From Periplaneta americana (taxonomy: Eukaryota; Arthropoda; Insecta; Blattodea; Blattidae): 64,000 bases of DNA. The notes beneath the pieces were generated by a model, which saw only the letters and a list, made by a program, of their open reading frames with translations, had not been told where the DNA came from and did no database searches. The position numbers were made by a program, and so were the translations under genes. Below, in pieces: positions 10,288 to 20,149 of the stretch. Location: NCBI RefSeq assembly GCF_040183065.1, contig NC_091120.1, positions 192,031,627-192,095,626 of the forward strand, in the 5' to 3' direction. Position 1 is the first letter of the stretch. Each line of letters starts with the position of its first letter.

Positions 10288-11457
10288 GACTGATAAAATA
10301 AAATATAAAACCACTTAGCAAGAGTTAACACAACTTAAATAAGCATATAATAACTAGGAAAAAAATGAACTCGAAAATCAACAGAAAAGTTTGTTGTATC
10401 GCAGACGACAGCAACCGCCGTATTGACATTGTGTTGTGCATTGTTGGTAGTAGGGGGGAGCCAAAGGTCTACGTAACTGCCGTTCTTTTCGAATCTTCTC
10501 ATACAATCATGGGAAGTTTATGCTGAAAAACAAAATGTCTACGAGTCAAACTGTTCATTATTACCAGGATAAATACAAATAATACTGAAATATATTAATC
10601 ACGTTTCAGTTATAGATCTCCCCTTTTGTGCAAGAGGTATCATATCAAAATATTTTATGAACGGCGGGGAAAATATAAATTTCAAGAACTCTCTAGTGAC
10701 AAGTACAATCAAGTGTATTTATGGAGTATAGCTTGACGGCATCCATCGTTGTTTAGTGAACATGCGAAAACAAAACAAAGCTAGGCGATTGGAAATGATT
10801 GCTCCAATAGAAGAATTTGGTAGTGATCGCGTCGCGTGGAAAGAAGAAAACGTATTTTGTCAGAAAAAAGAAAAATTATTCATTTGAAACACTGAAAATA
10901 TTTACTATCATTGATTTTAATGTATAGAAACTCGTAAAGGATGGGCTCTAATTTGTTTTGTTTCAAGTTTGTGTTAGCATTTACAATTTTTCACTTGTTA
11001 ATTCCAAACTTTAATTTTGAAATGTATTTATTTATTTATTTTTATTTAAATATACAGAATACAGAATATAATTACAACAATAGAAATAGAAATAAAATAA
11101 TGCAATCATTATAAAAAAGAAGATACAGTAATATTAACAAAATTTGAGGACCGGTTTTGTTCGGTCGTAGTTCAGATATAGTCTATTATTAATATAAGAG
11201 GAATATAGAAAATAAAATAAAATAGGAACTAAAATTAAAATTACGGCTGCAATGAAATTATATAATATAATATTAACATAGAAAAGAATAATATCGCACG
11301 TGAATAAAGTAGGTCAATTTATGAAGGAATATATATTCCAAAATTATAGAATAAAAATATAATATAGGCTGATTAATTAATGCCCATAGGCTATAAATTT
11401 ATTTAATGAAATTGAAGACGTTAACACGTTCATAATTTTCTTGTTACATCGGTAATT
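10288..11457. other. Unassigned AT-rich region
   Basis: No gene or clear inverted ends. An (ATTT)n-like stretch near 11024-11050 followed by A-rich text to about 11220 resembles a LINE 3' tail on the minus strand, but it lacks a coding block or hairpin to confirm that. Confidence 0.4.
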
Positions 11458-11949
11458 ATGTACGGTATTATAGGATGGGGTAGCTTATTTAAAATCAATT
11501 TTAATCCACTCTATTTATTACAGAAGAAAATAATTAAAATATGTCTTTATAAACCTATTGATTTTCCATCTCAAAAATTGCTTTTAGACTTTAATGTACT
11601 TAACATAAGACATATTTATTATATTGTATTGATAAAATTCATACATAAAAATCGAAATAATTTTGAATTGTATTCTCATAGTTATGAAACAAAGAGTACG
11701 AATTCTTTAAGATTGTTTGAACCAAAATGCAACACTGTTACAGTATTTAATCATAGTAGTAATTTAGGCCCAAGAATATATAACAAATGCATATTTAAAT
11801 ATCCTAATCTTGTCAATTCTAATAGTTCTAGTATTAAATTTAAAAAAGTTATGTATGGATTTTATAAAAAATTGAAAAAATGTAAATTTAAATTTATATA
11901 TTCTAATTGCATAGTAGACATAAGACAAATTGTATTGTATACATATTAA
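11458..11949 (+). pseudogene. LINE post-RT C-terminal segment
   Basis: This is an uninterrupted 163-codon frame with the usual region after the reverse transcriptase: GIIGWGS, then LLQKKIIKICL, then a SLRLFEPKC and NLGPRIYNK block. The last block is shared with the fragment at 20150-20429 (SLRLCEPKC, QGPRLLNK). Many Lys, Asn and Ile codons reflect AT-rich composition. No catalytic motif is included, so it is a truncated remnant although unusually open. Confidence 0.7.
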
Positions 11950-11983
11950 TTTCAATTCAGGAGCTAAAGTTTTTCTGTATATA

Positions 11984-12660
11984 AAGGGCGCGTCAGAAGA
12001 ACGGATGGATTTCAAACTATCGATACGCAACGAGGAGAGAGATATAGTGAGGGGGACCACGACTGTTGGGTCAGCCATAGAATGCAGTTTCAGTTGAGAA
12101 TATGGTGTTGGTCTGGTGTACAACGTGCTTTCATCGTAGAGACATTTTTGAAAAATGAAGAGTCTGTGATCGCCACTCAGGACTCATTTCGACATCGGAT
12201 GTCACGCTAGGATTCCAACTCGGAATACAATTTTGCGGTGGGTGGCTTCATTTCGTATCACAGGTTCAACATTAAAGAAGAAATCACCTGGACGAAATTC
12301 TATTGCACTGAGATTGTCCGAGGCTACGGTAAGATCTCGCGCCCTGCGACTTCTTTCTTTGGGACCATTTGAAGGCGTAAGTTTGTAAACGTCGATCACA
12401 TACACTGGACGAACTGAAGACAGCGATTCGTGAAGAAATCATGGCAATTGCACTAGCTATGACTGTGAAAGTGATGGCGAACATCAGAAAACGCCTCGAT
12501 GCCTGTATTGAAAGCCAAGTACATCATATGGATAATGTTGTTTTGCATAAATAAACTGCATGTATTGGTGAATATGTTGATAACAATAAATTTTTGATTT
12601 GATGAATCTTTACAATTTTCTTGCCATGTGAAATGCATCCGTTCTTTCTGACGCACCCTG
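11984..12660 (+). mobile_element. Internally deleted mariner-like element
   Basis: The ends are AAGGGCGCGTCAGAAGAACG (11984 on) and its inverted counterpart ending CTTTCTGACGCACCCTG (12660), with TA on both sides (11982-11983, 12661-12662). Inside, plus strand, the N-terminal helix-turn-helix text AFIVETFLKNEESVIATQ lies near 12128-12181. It is followed after a linker by the far C-terminus, CDFFLWDHLK near 12337-12373 and MANIRKRLDACIES further on. The central catalytic domain is missing. At 677 bp it is about half of a full mariner and non-autonomous. Several stops and frameshifts are present. Confidence 0.85.
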
Positions 12661-12705
12661 TATTATATTTCATGTTACAATTATTAGCAAAATAAATAAA
12701 TGTTA

Positions 12706-12860
12706 GTGGGTTACATGTTAGAAGTTCTGGGTGTAATTTAGCTACAGAATTATACAACCGAAGGCCAAAATTAATGCTATGCTTTAGACGAGCAGATGTA
12801 AAACATTTAGGTTCTACTAATGTTGAATTAATATTTCGTCTTGTGTCATAATTATGTGTC
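12706..12860 (-). mobile_element. LINE C-terminal fragment
   Basis: The minus strand encodes FTSARLKHSINFGLRLYNSV followed by AKLHPELLTCNPLTF, which resembles the last 50 residues of Jockey/CR1-type reverse transcriptases (a SINF..RLYN signature). It is short, abuts the plus-strand LINE tail and has no hairpin, so the assignment is moderate. Confidence 0.5.
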
Positions 12861-13016
12861 TTTAATTAAATCTAAAGTATCTAGATATGAAAAAGTGGCT
12901 TTTGTCAGATGTACATATTGTTCAGTTCCAATTTGTTTTGACCAGTTCATTGAGTCATGATGATTCTATAACAACTGACATTGAAAATTTAAAGATAGGC
13001 TACATTATATGTATAC

Positions 13017-13938
13017 ACTAGCCGTACCCGTGCGCTCCGCTGCACCTGTTAGAAATAAATATAAAGTAATTACATAATTAAAATATGACGTTTGATCCAG
13101 GGAACATTCGTGTTTGATAAAAGAATAAATCGTTTAATATGTTACTTAATTTAAATTGTATTTAAATAATTAAAATGCGGTCATTTTGGTCCAGAGAGCA
13201 ATCATTTGGTGCAATGACAATTCCTTTAACATGTTTCTTAATTGTTATTACATGCAACCATAGTTTAATGAAGATTGACATATCATTTAGTTTTAATGTG
13301 TATACTTTATATTACTTGCTGTATGTTTCAGAAGTTACTGTAATAACATTGTAGAATTATGTCCCTCTAGAGAAGCTACACTTTCCAATGGTAAAATAAT
13401 AATTAAACAATTAATTAGCTTCCGATATTACTTCATACAGACACAGAAACATTCTCTTAGGCTATGTTTAATAGCTTTCGATTGTTGTTGTCCAAGGCCC
13501 CTTATATACGAAGTCATTTGTTTTTATTTCAGTACAGCGCCTTAGATGACGTTGTAATTTTAAAACTCAGTTATCTCATTAAATATCAGTCTTATCAAAA
13601 TTTTGTATAGAATAAAACTTATCGGAAATTATGTTTAAAGAAACTTTTGTTATGTAACATTTTTTATGAAAAGTAATAATAAGGGAGATATTAAGATTTA
13701 TATAATTCAAGCCCCCTTATAACCCCCCTTTTAAATAAAGTATTTTGAATGCCATATAGCCTAAAATCTAAGTTACAACGACCTTTTTATATTCCAATTT
13801 TCATATAAATCGGTTCAGCCATTATCGCGTGAAAAGGTAACAAACATCCAGACAGACAGGCAGACATACAAACAAAAATTATTTTTGGAAAATCGAAAAT
13901 TACCAGAAAAGTTTTGGCCACAGATTTATTATTAGTAG
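13017..13938 (+). repeat. Interspersed repeat, copy 1
   Basis: It starts ACTAGCCGTACCCGTGCGCT and ends near ACAGATTTATTATTAGTA. A second copy is at 45590-46746, colinear over most of its length. Near the end both have an ATCGGTT-CAGCCATTATCG motif, GTGAAAAGGTAACAAACAT and a run of CAGACAGA. No coding frame is recognisable. Orientation is arbitrary. The CAGACAGA-bearing end is a style I recall from several insect repeats, but I cannot name the family. Confidence 0.75.
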
Positions 13939-14617
13939 GAGATGGTTAAATAAATGTTCGTCTAACCTTAAAATAAGTAACAATTTTAAGGTGCACCGAA
14001 TGGAAGTAAATTGTGAGACAGACGAATTTGGGATAAATTTTACCCTAATGATGTCTGTTTCCTTTTTCTTCCGAAAATAAGCGTAACAGCAAAATCTATC
14101 TTCTGCACGTCCATGTTTCTGATTGTAAATATCGTGGAGCAGTGCCGTAGTTAGGAGTAGGACAAAGGGCTAATGTTACCTTTATGACATTCCACATGTT
14201 GTGAGCCTTGTTCTGGCGTGTCGAACACACTTCCTTCGCTTCTGTTTCTGCTAAGTACATCCCACGCCACGGTCGTGTTTCCTGCTATTACAGCTGACGT
14301 ACTATTACCTGCACACAAGCTAGGAGCTGTGAATTACAATCCCATCAACATCACGCGATGATCGGCCTCCACACCTCTGCTCACACACGCTTCGTAATTG
14401 TGGCAGGCGTGTATAAACAAACTGTATTTGCGCCATGGTTCTACTTCTTTGCCTTTCTGAATGGAACAGTCGCCATCTGTGGGGACATTTCGCGTCGTAG
14501 CTTAATCAGCACACAATTTTGGCTGCTGTGCGACAAATTCTCAAAATAATTCCAATACAGTCAATCAAACAGCTAATTGACACTCTGTTGACCTATGACA
14601 ATCTGATTATACTACCG
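13939..14617. other. Unassigned region
   Basis: No transposon text or supported coding sequence. A 64-codon plus-strand frame at 14358-14549 has no recognisable domain. Confidence 0.4.
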
Positions 14618-14666
14618 GGTTATGTGAAGGCGGCGATGAACCTCCGAGTTCTCTAAAAGCCATTTG

Positions 14667-14728
<62 letters not shown>
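14618..14728 (+). mobile_element. RTE-like LINE, extreme 3' end
   Basis: Only the last 50 or so bases of the element remain: the TGAAGGCGGCGATGAACCTC coding end, a stop, AAAGCCATTTGTAAG, then an (ATT)n tail to 14728. It directly abuts another 5'-truncated copy beginning at 14729, a head-to-tail arrangement. Confidence 0.8.
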
Positions 14729-15417
14729 GTACGAAATGGAAATATAAAAATTGGAGATTTATCCTTCGAAGAGGTGGAAAAATTCAAATATCTTGGAGCA
14801 ACAGTAACAAATATGAATGACACTCGGGAGGAAATTAAACGCAGAATAAATATGGGAAATGCGTGTTATTATTCGGTTGAGAAGCTCTTATCATCCAGTC
14901 TGCTGTCCAAAAATCTGAAAGTTAGAATTTATAAAACAGTTATATTACCGGTTCTTCTGTATAGTTGTGAAACTTGGACTCTCACTTTGAGAGAGGAACA
15001 TAGGTTAAGGGTGTTTGAGAATAAGAAAATATTTGGGGCTAAGAGGGATGAAGTTACAGGAGAATGGAGGAAGTTACACAACACAGAACTGCACACATTG
15101 TATTCTTCAACTGACATTATTAGGAACTTAAAATCCAGACGTTTGAGATGGGCAGGGCATGTAGCACGTACGGGCGAATCCAGAAATGCATATAGTGTTA
15201 GTTGGGAAACCGGAGGGAAAAAGACCTTTAGGGAGGCCGAGACGTAGATGGGAGGATAATATTAAAATGGATTTGAGGGAGGTGGGGTGTGATGATAGAG
15301 ACTGGATTAATCTTGCACAGGATAGGGACCGATGGCGGGCTTATGTGAGGGCGGCAATGAACCTTCGGGTTCCTTAAAAGCCATTTGTAAGTAAGTAAGT
15401 ATCATTATTATTATTGC

Positions 15418-15463
<46 letters not shown>
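14729..15463 (+). mobile_element. RTE-like LINE, 5'-truncated copy
   Basis: Coding text starts just after the reverse-transcriptase YADD region (FEEVEKFKYLGATV at about 14765-14806) and continues through YKTVILPVLLYSCETWTL to the GHVAR and GRPRRRWED blocks. The frame breaks near 15190-15210, where the C-terminus moves to another frame; a short deletion near 15023-15027 also removes part of the KVLRK block. The 3' end is AAAGCCATTTGTAAG, (TAAG)n and an (ATT)n tract ending near 15462. Confidence 0.88.
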
Positions 15464-16061
15464 GTTGTTGTGTCATCTCTTACAATACATGCCATCACTT
15501 CGAATGATATACAAGTGTGTATAGCGGTTCGTACGGCAATGTGAAATGATAGTACAATAGTCAACTTCCCCTGATAGAATTCTGGACAAAGCCTGTTGTT
15601 GCATCAGATAACTTAAGCTCCAAGGACGACGGAGTTTATATATGAATAATGAATTAGTTAATTTGTGTAATCTTCAGCAATTAGCAAGTGTGGGAACGAG
15701 AGCATACAGTACAACTTTTCGAAACTCAAATTACCGTTGGGCAATTACAACGAAACCGCTCTGCAGAACAATTGACTAGACTCTGCACCTGTCACAATTA
15801 AGACTTCAGACTTGTTTCGAATTCCCGATAAAAATACTTCAAGAAAAGAGATAATGGTTCTTAATGCAGCACTAATGAAATATTATACTACAGCAATAAA
15901 AAGTCTGTAACAATATGATGAAACTGGCAATTTCAGGTCATCTAGACATAGCCACAGATTTTTCTTTCCGCACAGATTTTTCTTTCCGAGTACACTGGTG
16001 TCTCCCAGCATTTACTTGTTTACTGTTCAATTCCGTGTATGTGACATGTATATAAGCGTAA
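15464..16061. other. Unassigned spacer
   Basis: No gene or element recognised. A 20-bp imperfect duplication (CACAGATTTTTCTTTCCG) occurs near 15952-15987. Confidence 0.45.
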
Positions 16062-16063
16062 TA

Positions 16064-17058
16064 CAGAAGGTTGGATAAAAAGTAATGGCAACAGTTCGAT
16101 ATTTCTGACATGGCTTTATTCACAGGGGTGCAACATTTACGTACCTTCAATATAGTCGCCCTCCTTATTTGCGAGATGTTTGGAAGGCGTCGTACACCAT
16201 CAGCGCGTCCATCTTTGTTGATGTTCCGTATTGACCGCCCTATAGCACGGATAAATTCATCTCTGGTATTGTATCGGATCCCTCGCAGTGGCTCTTTCAT
16301 TTTGGCAAAGAGATCGTAATCGCATGGACTCATATCGGGTGAGTACGGTGGATATTCCAGAATCTCCCATTACCAGCGGCGCAGGAGTTCCTTGACAGCA
16401 GCAGTGATGTGACTCCTTGCATTATCATGAAGATGTTAGGGTTCTGTACCACCAAATGTCCTTGTTTTTCTCCTGAGCGCTGGACGAAGGCGGTACTGCT
16501 GGAACCTGCAGTAGTCCGCATTTACCGTCTGCCTTGGAGGTACAGCGTGGTGCAGTATTACCCCATCAATCTCATGGCACAATGAACATGGCCTTCACAG
16601 CACTTTGTGTAGGTCGCAATTTTTTTGGACGAGGAGAACCGGGATGCTTCCATTCAATTGATTGGCGATTCAAGTTTGGTTCGGACGAGCGAGCCCAATT
16701 TTCGTCCATAGCGACGATTCGTCCAAGAAAGTCGTCACCTTCCCTTTGGTACCCGTGTGCGATATGGCAACACTGCGTCGCCACATGTTTCACGCAGTCC
16801 CTGAAAACATTCTTGTGCACTACGACCTCATGCCACTTCAATTTTGATGCAGGAACGTTACTGTAGTTTTGTAAACGTTGTCTTAGGGCGCTCGCACTAT
16901 ATCTATGAAAGTCAACATTCTACACACTGCAGTAGATTGACAGAGTACTATCGCCGCTGGCTGCACTAACTCTTCTAACAGTCCTTGTTCATGTCCCCAG
17001 AGCTGGCAGCCATCGTCACGTGACAGCAGTGTTGCCATAACTTTTTATCCAACCCTTG
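16064..17058 (-). mobile_element. Mariner element with degenerate transposase
   Basis: Terminal inverted repeats of about 28 bp: CAGAAGGTTGGATAAAAAGT at 16064 on, and its counterpart ending TTTTTATCCAACCCTTG at 17058. TA flanks both sides (16062-16063, 17059-17060). At 995 bp it is shorter than the 1.3 kb typical of mariners, and the missing part is the N-terminal DNA-binding domain. The transposase lies on the minus strand. Confidence 0.9.
16118..16841 (-). pseudogene. Mariner DD34D transposase remnant
   Basis: All three catalytic blocks can be found but in different frames: IVAMDEN with the first Asp (about 16699-16722), LHDNA with the second (about 16419-16433) and SPDMSPCDYDLF with the third (about 16307-16342). 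KEPLRGIRYNTRDEFIRAIG follows the third block as in mariner family proteins. Frameshifts occur between the first and second blocks and between the second and third. The N-terminal paired helix-turn-helix part is absent. Confidence 0.85.
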
Positions 17059-17060
17059 TA

Positions 17061-17884
17061 TTTATTGAAACAACTATCCTTGATTACGATTTGCTTCAAA
17101 TTAAAAACATTTACCGCTGCTACTTTGCGCTGTATTTTACAGAATTTTTACTTTAAACCTCATTACCCAATTTTGACTTACACCACTTCTGCTCTGAACG
17201 GCTCATATATTCAGACGGAATCGGGTTTATATAAGAAGTTCTTGGAACTGGGTTGCAGAAAGCGATAGTCTGTTTCATACATCGTACGGAAAAGAAAAAA
17301 CTCAAAATTCACCTGACATGATACCAGCAAGAGAAGTAGGGGGTGAAAAGAGACACTCAAAATTTCTATCCTTGTTCTTCAAATAAAAGACCGAGATGGA
17401 AACAAAAGAGTTTGAAAACCTCTCTGCAGAAAACTTGGCTTCTCGCGACTTAAATCAAGCCACCCCCGAAGTCGCAACACTATTCACGCATTCTTCTCTC
17501 TCCGGCGTTGCAACCCTCCTCCCTCAACCCCACCTGACAGGGCCTCCGGAGGGTGGAGGCTTCTTTCGCTGTTATTACGTATTCCTTTCGTACCCCAATT
17601 TCCATTTATAATGACAGCAATGGATTTCTTTTGTCTCATCCCTACGTTTTCCTTTTACTAGGCGCGGTGGAGAGGGAAGAAAAAGTTGAAATAAGAATAG
17701 TTTTATTTCCCCACTGCAATTGTGTTTTAGTGTGCCTAATCGTTTGAAGGAAGTTCGTCTTGCTCCGTGGCTAGATCGTCGTGATTTCACTTCTAAACCC
17801 AGCTGGAACTTGTAACGTATCAAGACGGTGTGCACTAAAGATCAAACCGTAGTCTGTATTGAAAATTGATGAGTGTAAACTACA
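17061..17884. other. Unassigned region
   Basis: No family signature. A pocket at about 17450-17570 is C-rich with GCCTCCGGAGGGTGGAGGC, a short potential hairpin. Open frames of 60-86 codons here overlap each other and lack recognisable domains. Confidence 0.4.
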
Positions 17885-18765
17885 GTGTGGTTTGGAATTG
17901 AACGGGTTACACCAGCTGCTTGTCTATGCGGATGACGTGAATATGTTAGGAGAAAATCCACAAACGATTAGGGAAAACACGGGAATTTCACTATAAGCAA
18001 GTAAAGAGATAGGTTTGGAAGTAAATCCCGAAAAGACTAAGTATATGATTATGTCTCGTGACCAGAATATTGTACGAAATGGAAATATAAAATTTGGAAA
18101 TTTATCTTTTGAAGAGGTGGAGAAATTCAAATATCTTGAAGCAACACTAACAAATATAAATCATACTCGGGAGGAAATTAAACACAGAATAAATATGGGA
18201 AATGCCTGTTATTATTCGGTTGAGAAGCTTTTATCATCCAGTCTGTTGTCAAAAAATCTGAAAGTTAGAATTTATAAAACAGTTATATTACCGGTTGTTC
18301 TGTATGGTTGTGAAACTTGGACTCTCACTTTGAGGGAGGAACAAAGGTTAAGGATGTTTGAGAATAAGGTGCTTAGAAAAATATTTGAGGCTAAGAGGGA
18401 TGAAGTTACAGGAGAATGGAGAAAGTTACACAACACAGAACTGCACGCATTGTATTCTTCACCTGACATAATTAGGAACATTAAATCCAGACGTTTGAGA
18501 TGGGCAGGGCATGTAGCACGTATGGGCGAATCCAGAAATGCATTTAGAGTGTTAGTTGGGAGGCCGGAGGGGAAAAGACCTTTGGGGAGGCCGAGACGTA
18601 GATGGGAAGATAATATTAAAATTGGTTTGAGGGAGGTAGAATATGATGATAGAGAATGGATTAATCTTGCTCAGGATAGGGACGAATGGCGAGCTTATGT
18701 GAGGGCGGCTAATGAACCTTCGGGCCTCTTAAAAGCCAGTAAGTAAGTAAGTAAACAACAAAGTT
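17885..18765 (+). mobile_element. RTE-like LINE, best-preserved copy
   Basis: The longest RTE fragment in the window. It includes the catalytic reverse-transcriptase motif VYADDV near 17921-17938, preceded by [14 protein letters not shown] stop at 17994-17996 interrupts the frame, after which 243 codons (18015-18746) are open to the end of the protein. Downstream is AAAGCCAGTAAGTAAGTAAG, the usual tail. The 5' end is truncated within the palm domain. Confidence 0.9.
18015..18746 (+). pseudogene. RTE-type polyprotein C-terminal region
   Basis: This is the C-terminal part of an endonuclease/reverse transcriptase after the YADD motif. Blocks in order are: GLEVNPEKTKYM just upstream, VEKFKYLEATLTNI (about residue 36), EEIKHRINMGNACYYSVEKL, YKTVILPVVLYGCETWTL, GHVARMGESRNAFRVLVGRP and GRPRRRWEDNIKIGLREVE. 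The C-terminus differs from other copies because a base gain near the end changes RAAMN to RAANEPSG. The stop upstream makes it a pseudogene. Confidence 0.85.
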
Positions 18766-18846
18766 TTTAATAGCCATTTTTTCTTATTATGTAAGTGGTT
18801 ATGAAAACAGGTTGTTTGTGTGAAGCCCGATAACTTACAATAGAAA

Positions 18847-18851
18847 TGTAT

Positions 18852-18890
<39 letters not shown>

Positions 18891-19080
18891 TTTGTTTATT
18901 TATTTATTTAGGCGGCCGGGTAGCTCAGTTGGTAGAGCAGCTGGCTACGGACTGGAAGGTCCGGGTTCCATCCCAGGTGGTGACACGATTTTTCTCGTTG
19001 CCAAACTTTCGTAACGGCCCCAAGGTTCACTCAGCCTCCTATAAAATTGAGTAACGGGTCAGAATATACTCGTATCAATA
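18847..19080 (+). mobile_element. tRNA-derived SINE beside (TTTA)n
   Basis: After (TTTA)n (18847-18910) comes GGCGGCCGGG, a box A-like TAGCTCAGTTGGTAGAGC (18921-18938) and a box B-like GGTTCCATCCC (18964-18974), the internal polymerase III promoter of a tRNA. The cloverleaf does not close: no matching 3' acceptor stem or CCA region follows, and the sequence runs on into non-tRNA text. I read it as a tRNA-head SINE whose 3' end I cannot fix exactly. Confidence 0.7.
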
Positions 19081-19160
19081 CATAATGTAAAGTCTGTAGA
19101 TTATCATCATATAATAATTTTTGTTACATTGTTGAAATTGAAATTATAGCAATGTGTTGC

Positions 19161-19585
19161 TCATGGCTAGACAGTGTATGGGGGATGACTTAAGGAAAAG
19201 TGAAGTTGTTTCGTATCGGAGTATATGGCACGTGCCGCGCCGTCCGTCTTTTGTGTACCTGGCTCGTACAGCAGCGTACATAACGAAGGAACCCCGGTCC
19301 ACATTGCAACGCAATGTTTGCAGTTGTGTTATACTGCCCAAGTATTTAGTACGAGTTGTATATGTTGTGCTGATCCATTCATAATGGCAAAACGTTTAAT
19401 TCGCTCAGAAATACGAAATGCAATTAAGAAGTATGAGAGTGACATTTTATGTATTAACGAAGACAATATCGTGTGTAATGTATGTAAAAATGAAATAAAA
19501 ACCAAAACAACTCAGGTTATAGAGAAACATTGCAACAGTACATCCCACAGGAAATGCGTCGAAATGAAATCTGAGGGACCATCTA

Positions 19586-19639
<54 letters not shown>

Positions 19640-20053
19640 TTAGTTGTGCGGGTCTAACGACACGTGCAACATGATGCTCAGTACGAATATTCCTCTAAAG
19701 AAGTTGAGTGATCCCCATTTTAGAGTTTTTCTTCAGAAGTTCTCTCGATACAAAAACTGTTTAAGCGATAGGCGAAGGCGATTCAGCTTCGACAACTTAC
19801 GAGAATATATCGTCGTTTACTGCAACGCTGGTAATTACATCAATGATGACGAGGACTGAACCTTGCACGGTATGTACTACAGTACGTTTTTTTCTTTTCC
19901 TTCTGACTGTACGGAGCTACAGTAGCATGTTGACGTCGTATGTTTACGTTTAAAACCTGTTTAGCCAATGGTCTGAATGAAAAAAATGGAACATATAGTA
20001 AATGTGCACCTACATTCAACGATAAGTCATCCCGCATCCACTGTCTACTCATG
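19161..20053 (+). mobile_element. DNA transposon carrying a zinc-finger ORF
   Basis: Inverted ends of about 31 bp: TCATGGCTAGACAGTGTATG plus GGGGATGACTTA (19161-19192) and the inverse near 20023-20053 (AAGTCATCCCGCATCCACTG then TCTACTCATGA). The CAGTG core and the zinc-finger protein inside suggest a hAT-related element. A direct 8-bp target duplication is not obvious. Length of 893 bp implies a non-autonomous or reduced copy. Confidence 0.65.
19384..19858 (+). pseudogene. hAT/CGGBP1-like zinc-finger protein, frameshifted
   Basis: From the ATG at 19384 the frame encodes AKRLIRSEIRNAIKKYESD, then a CX2C...H...H finger (VCNVCKNEIK followed by KHCNSTSH). After that comes a Ser run from an expanded (TCA)n tract (about 19587-19639), then a frameshift. 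The next frame continues with NIPLKKLSDPHFRVFLQKFS to a stop at 19856-19858. The BED/CGGBP1-like finger followed by a P(L)xKLxxPxFRxFL block is a combination I associate with hAT-derived insect proteins. Whether any of it is translated is unknown. Confidence 0.6.
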
Positions 20054-20149
20054 ACTTTCAGTACGACCCTCTGTATGATAGAAACCAGAAGATAGCGCTG
20101 GAATTCACTTGGATTCTGAGGATGACGCAAACCACGTCGAAACTGGTCA

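Larger units (their letters stand above)
11458..12705 (+). mobile_element. LINE 3' end split by a mariner-like element
   Basis: The LINE consists of 11458-11983 and 12663-12705. The 3' UTR reads through the insertion: CAGGAGCTAAAGTTTTTCTG before it and TTATTAGCAAAATAAATAAA after it, matching in order CAGGAGTGGGCTAGTTTC and TTACTAGCAATAAAATAAAT at 21311-21395 of a related LINE. The 5' part of the element is missing; orientation is plus. Confidence 0.75.

Noticed and set aside
18911..18980. A functional tRNA gene
   Set aside because: Box A and box B are present, but no acceptor stem closes and the text runs on into a body. Same reasoning applies at 39189-39244, 44277-44342 and 58800-58838. SINE heads fit better.
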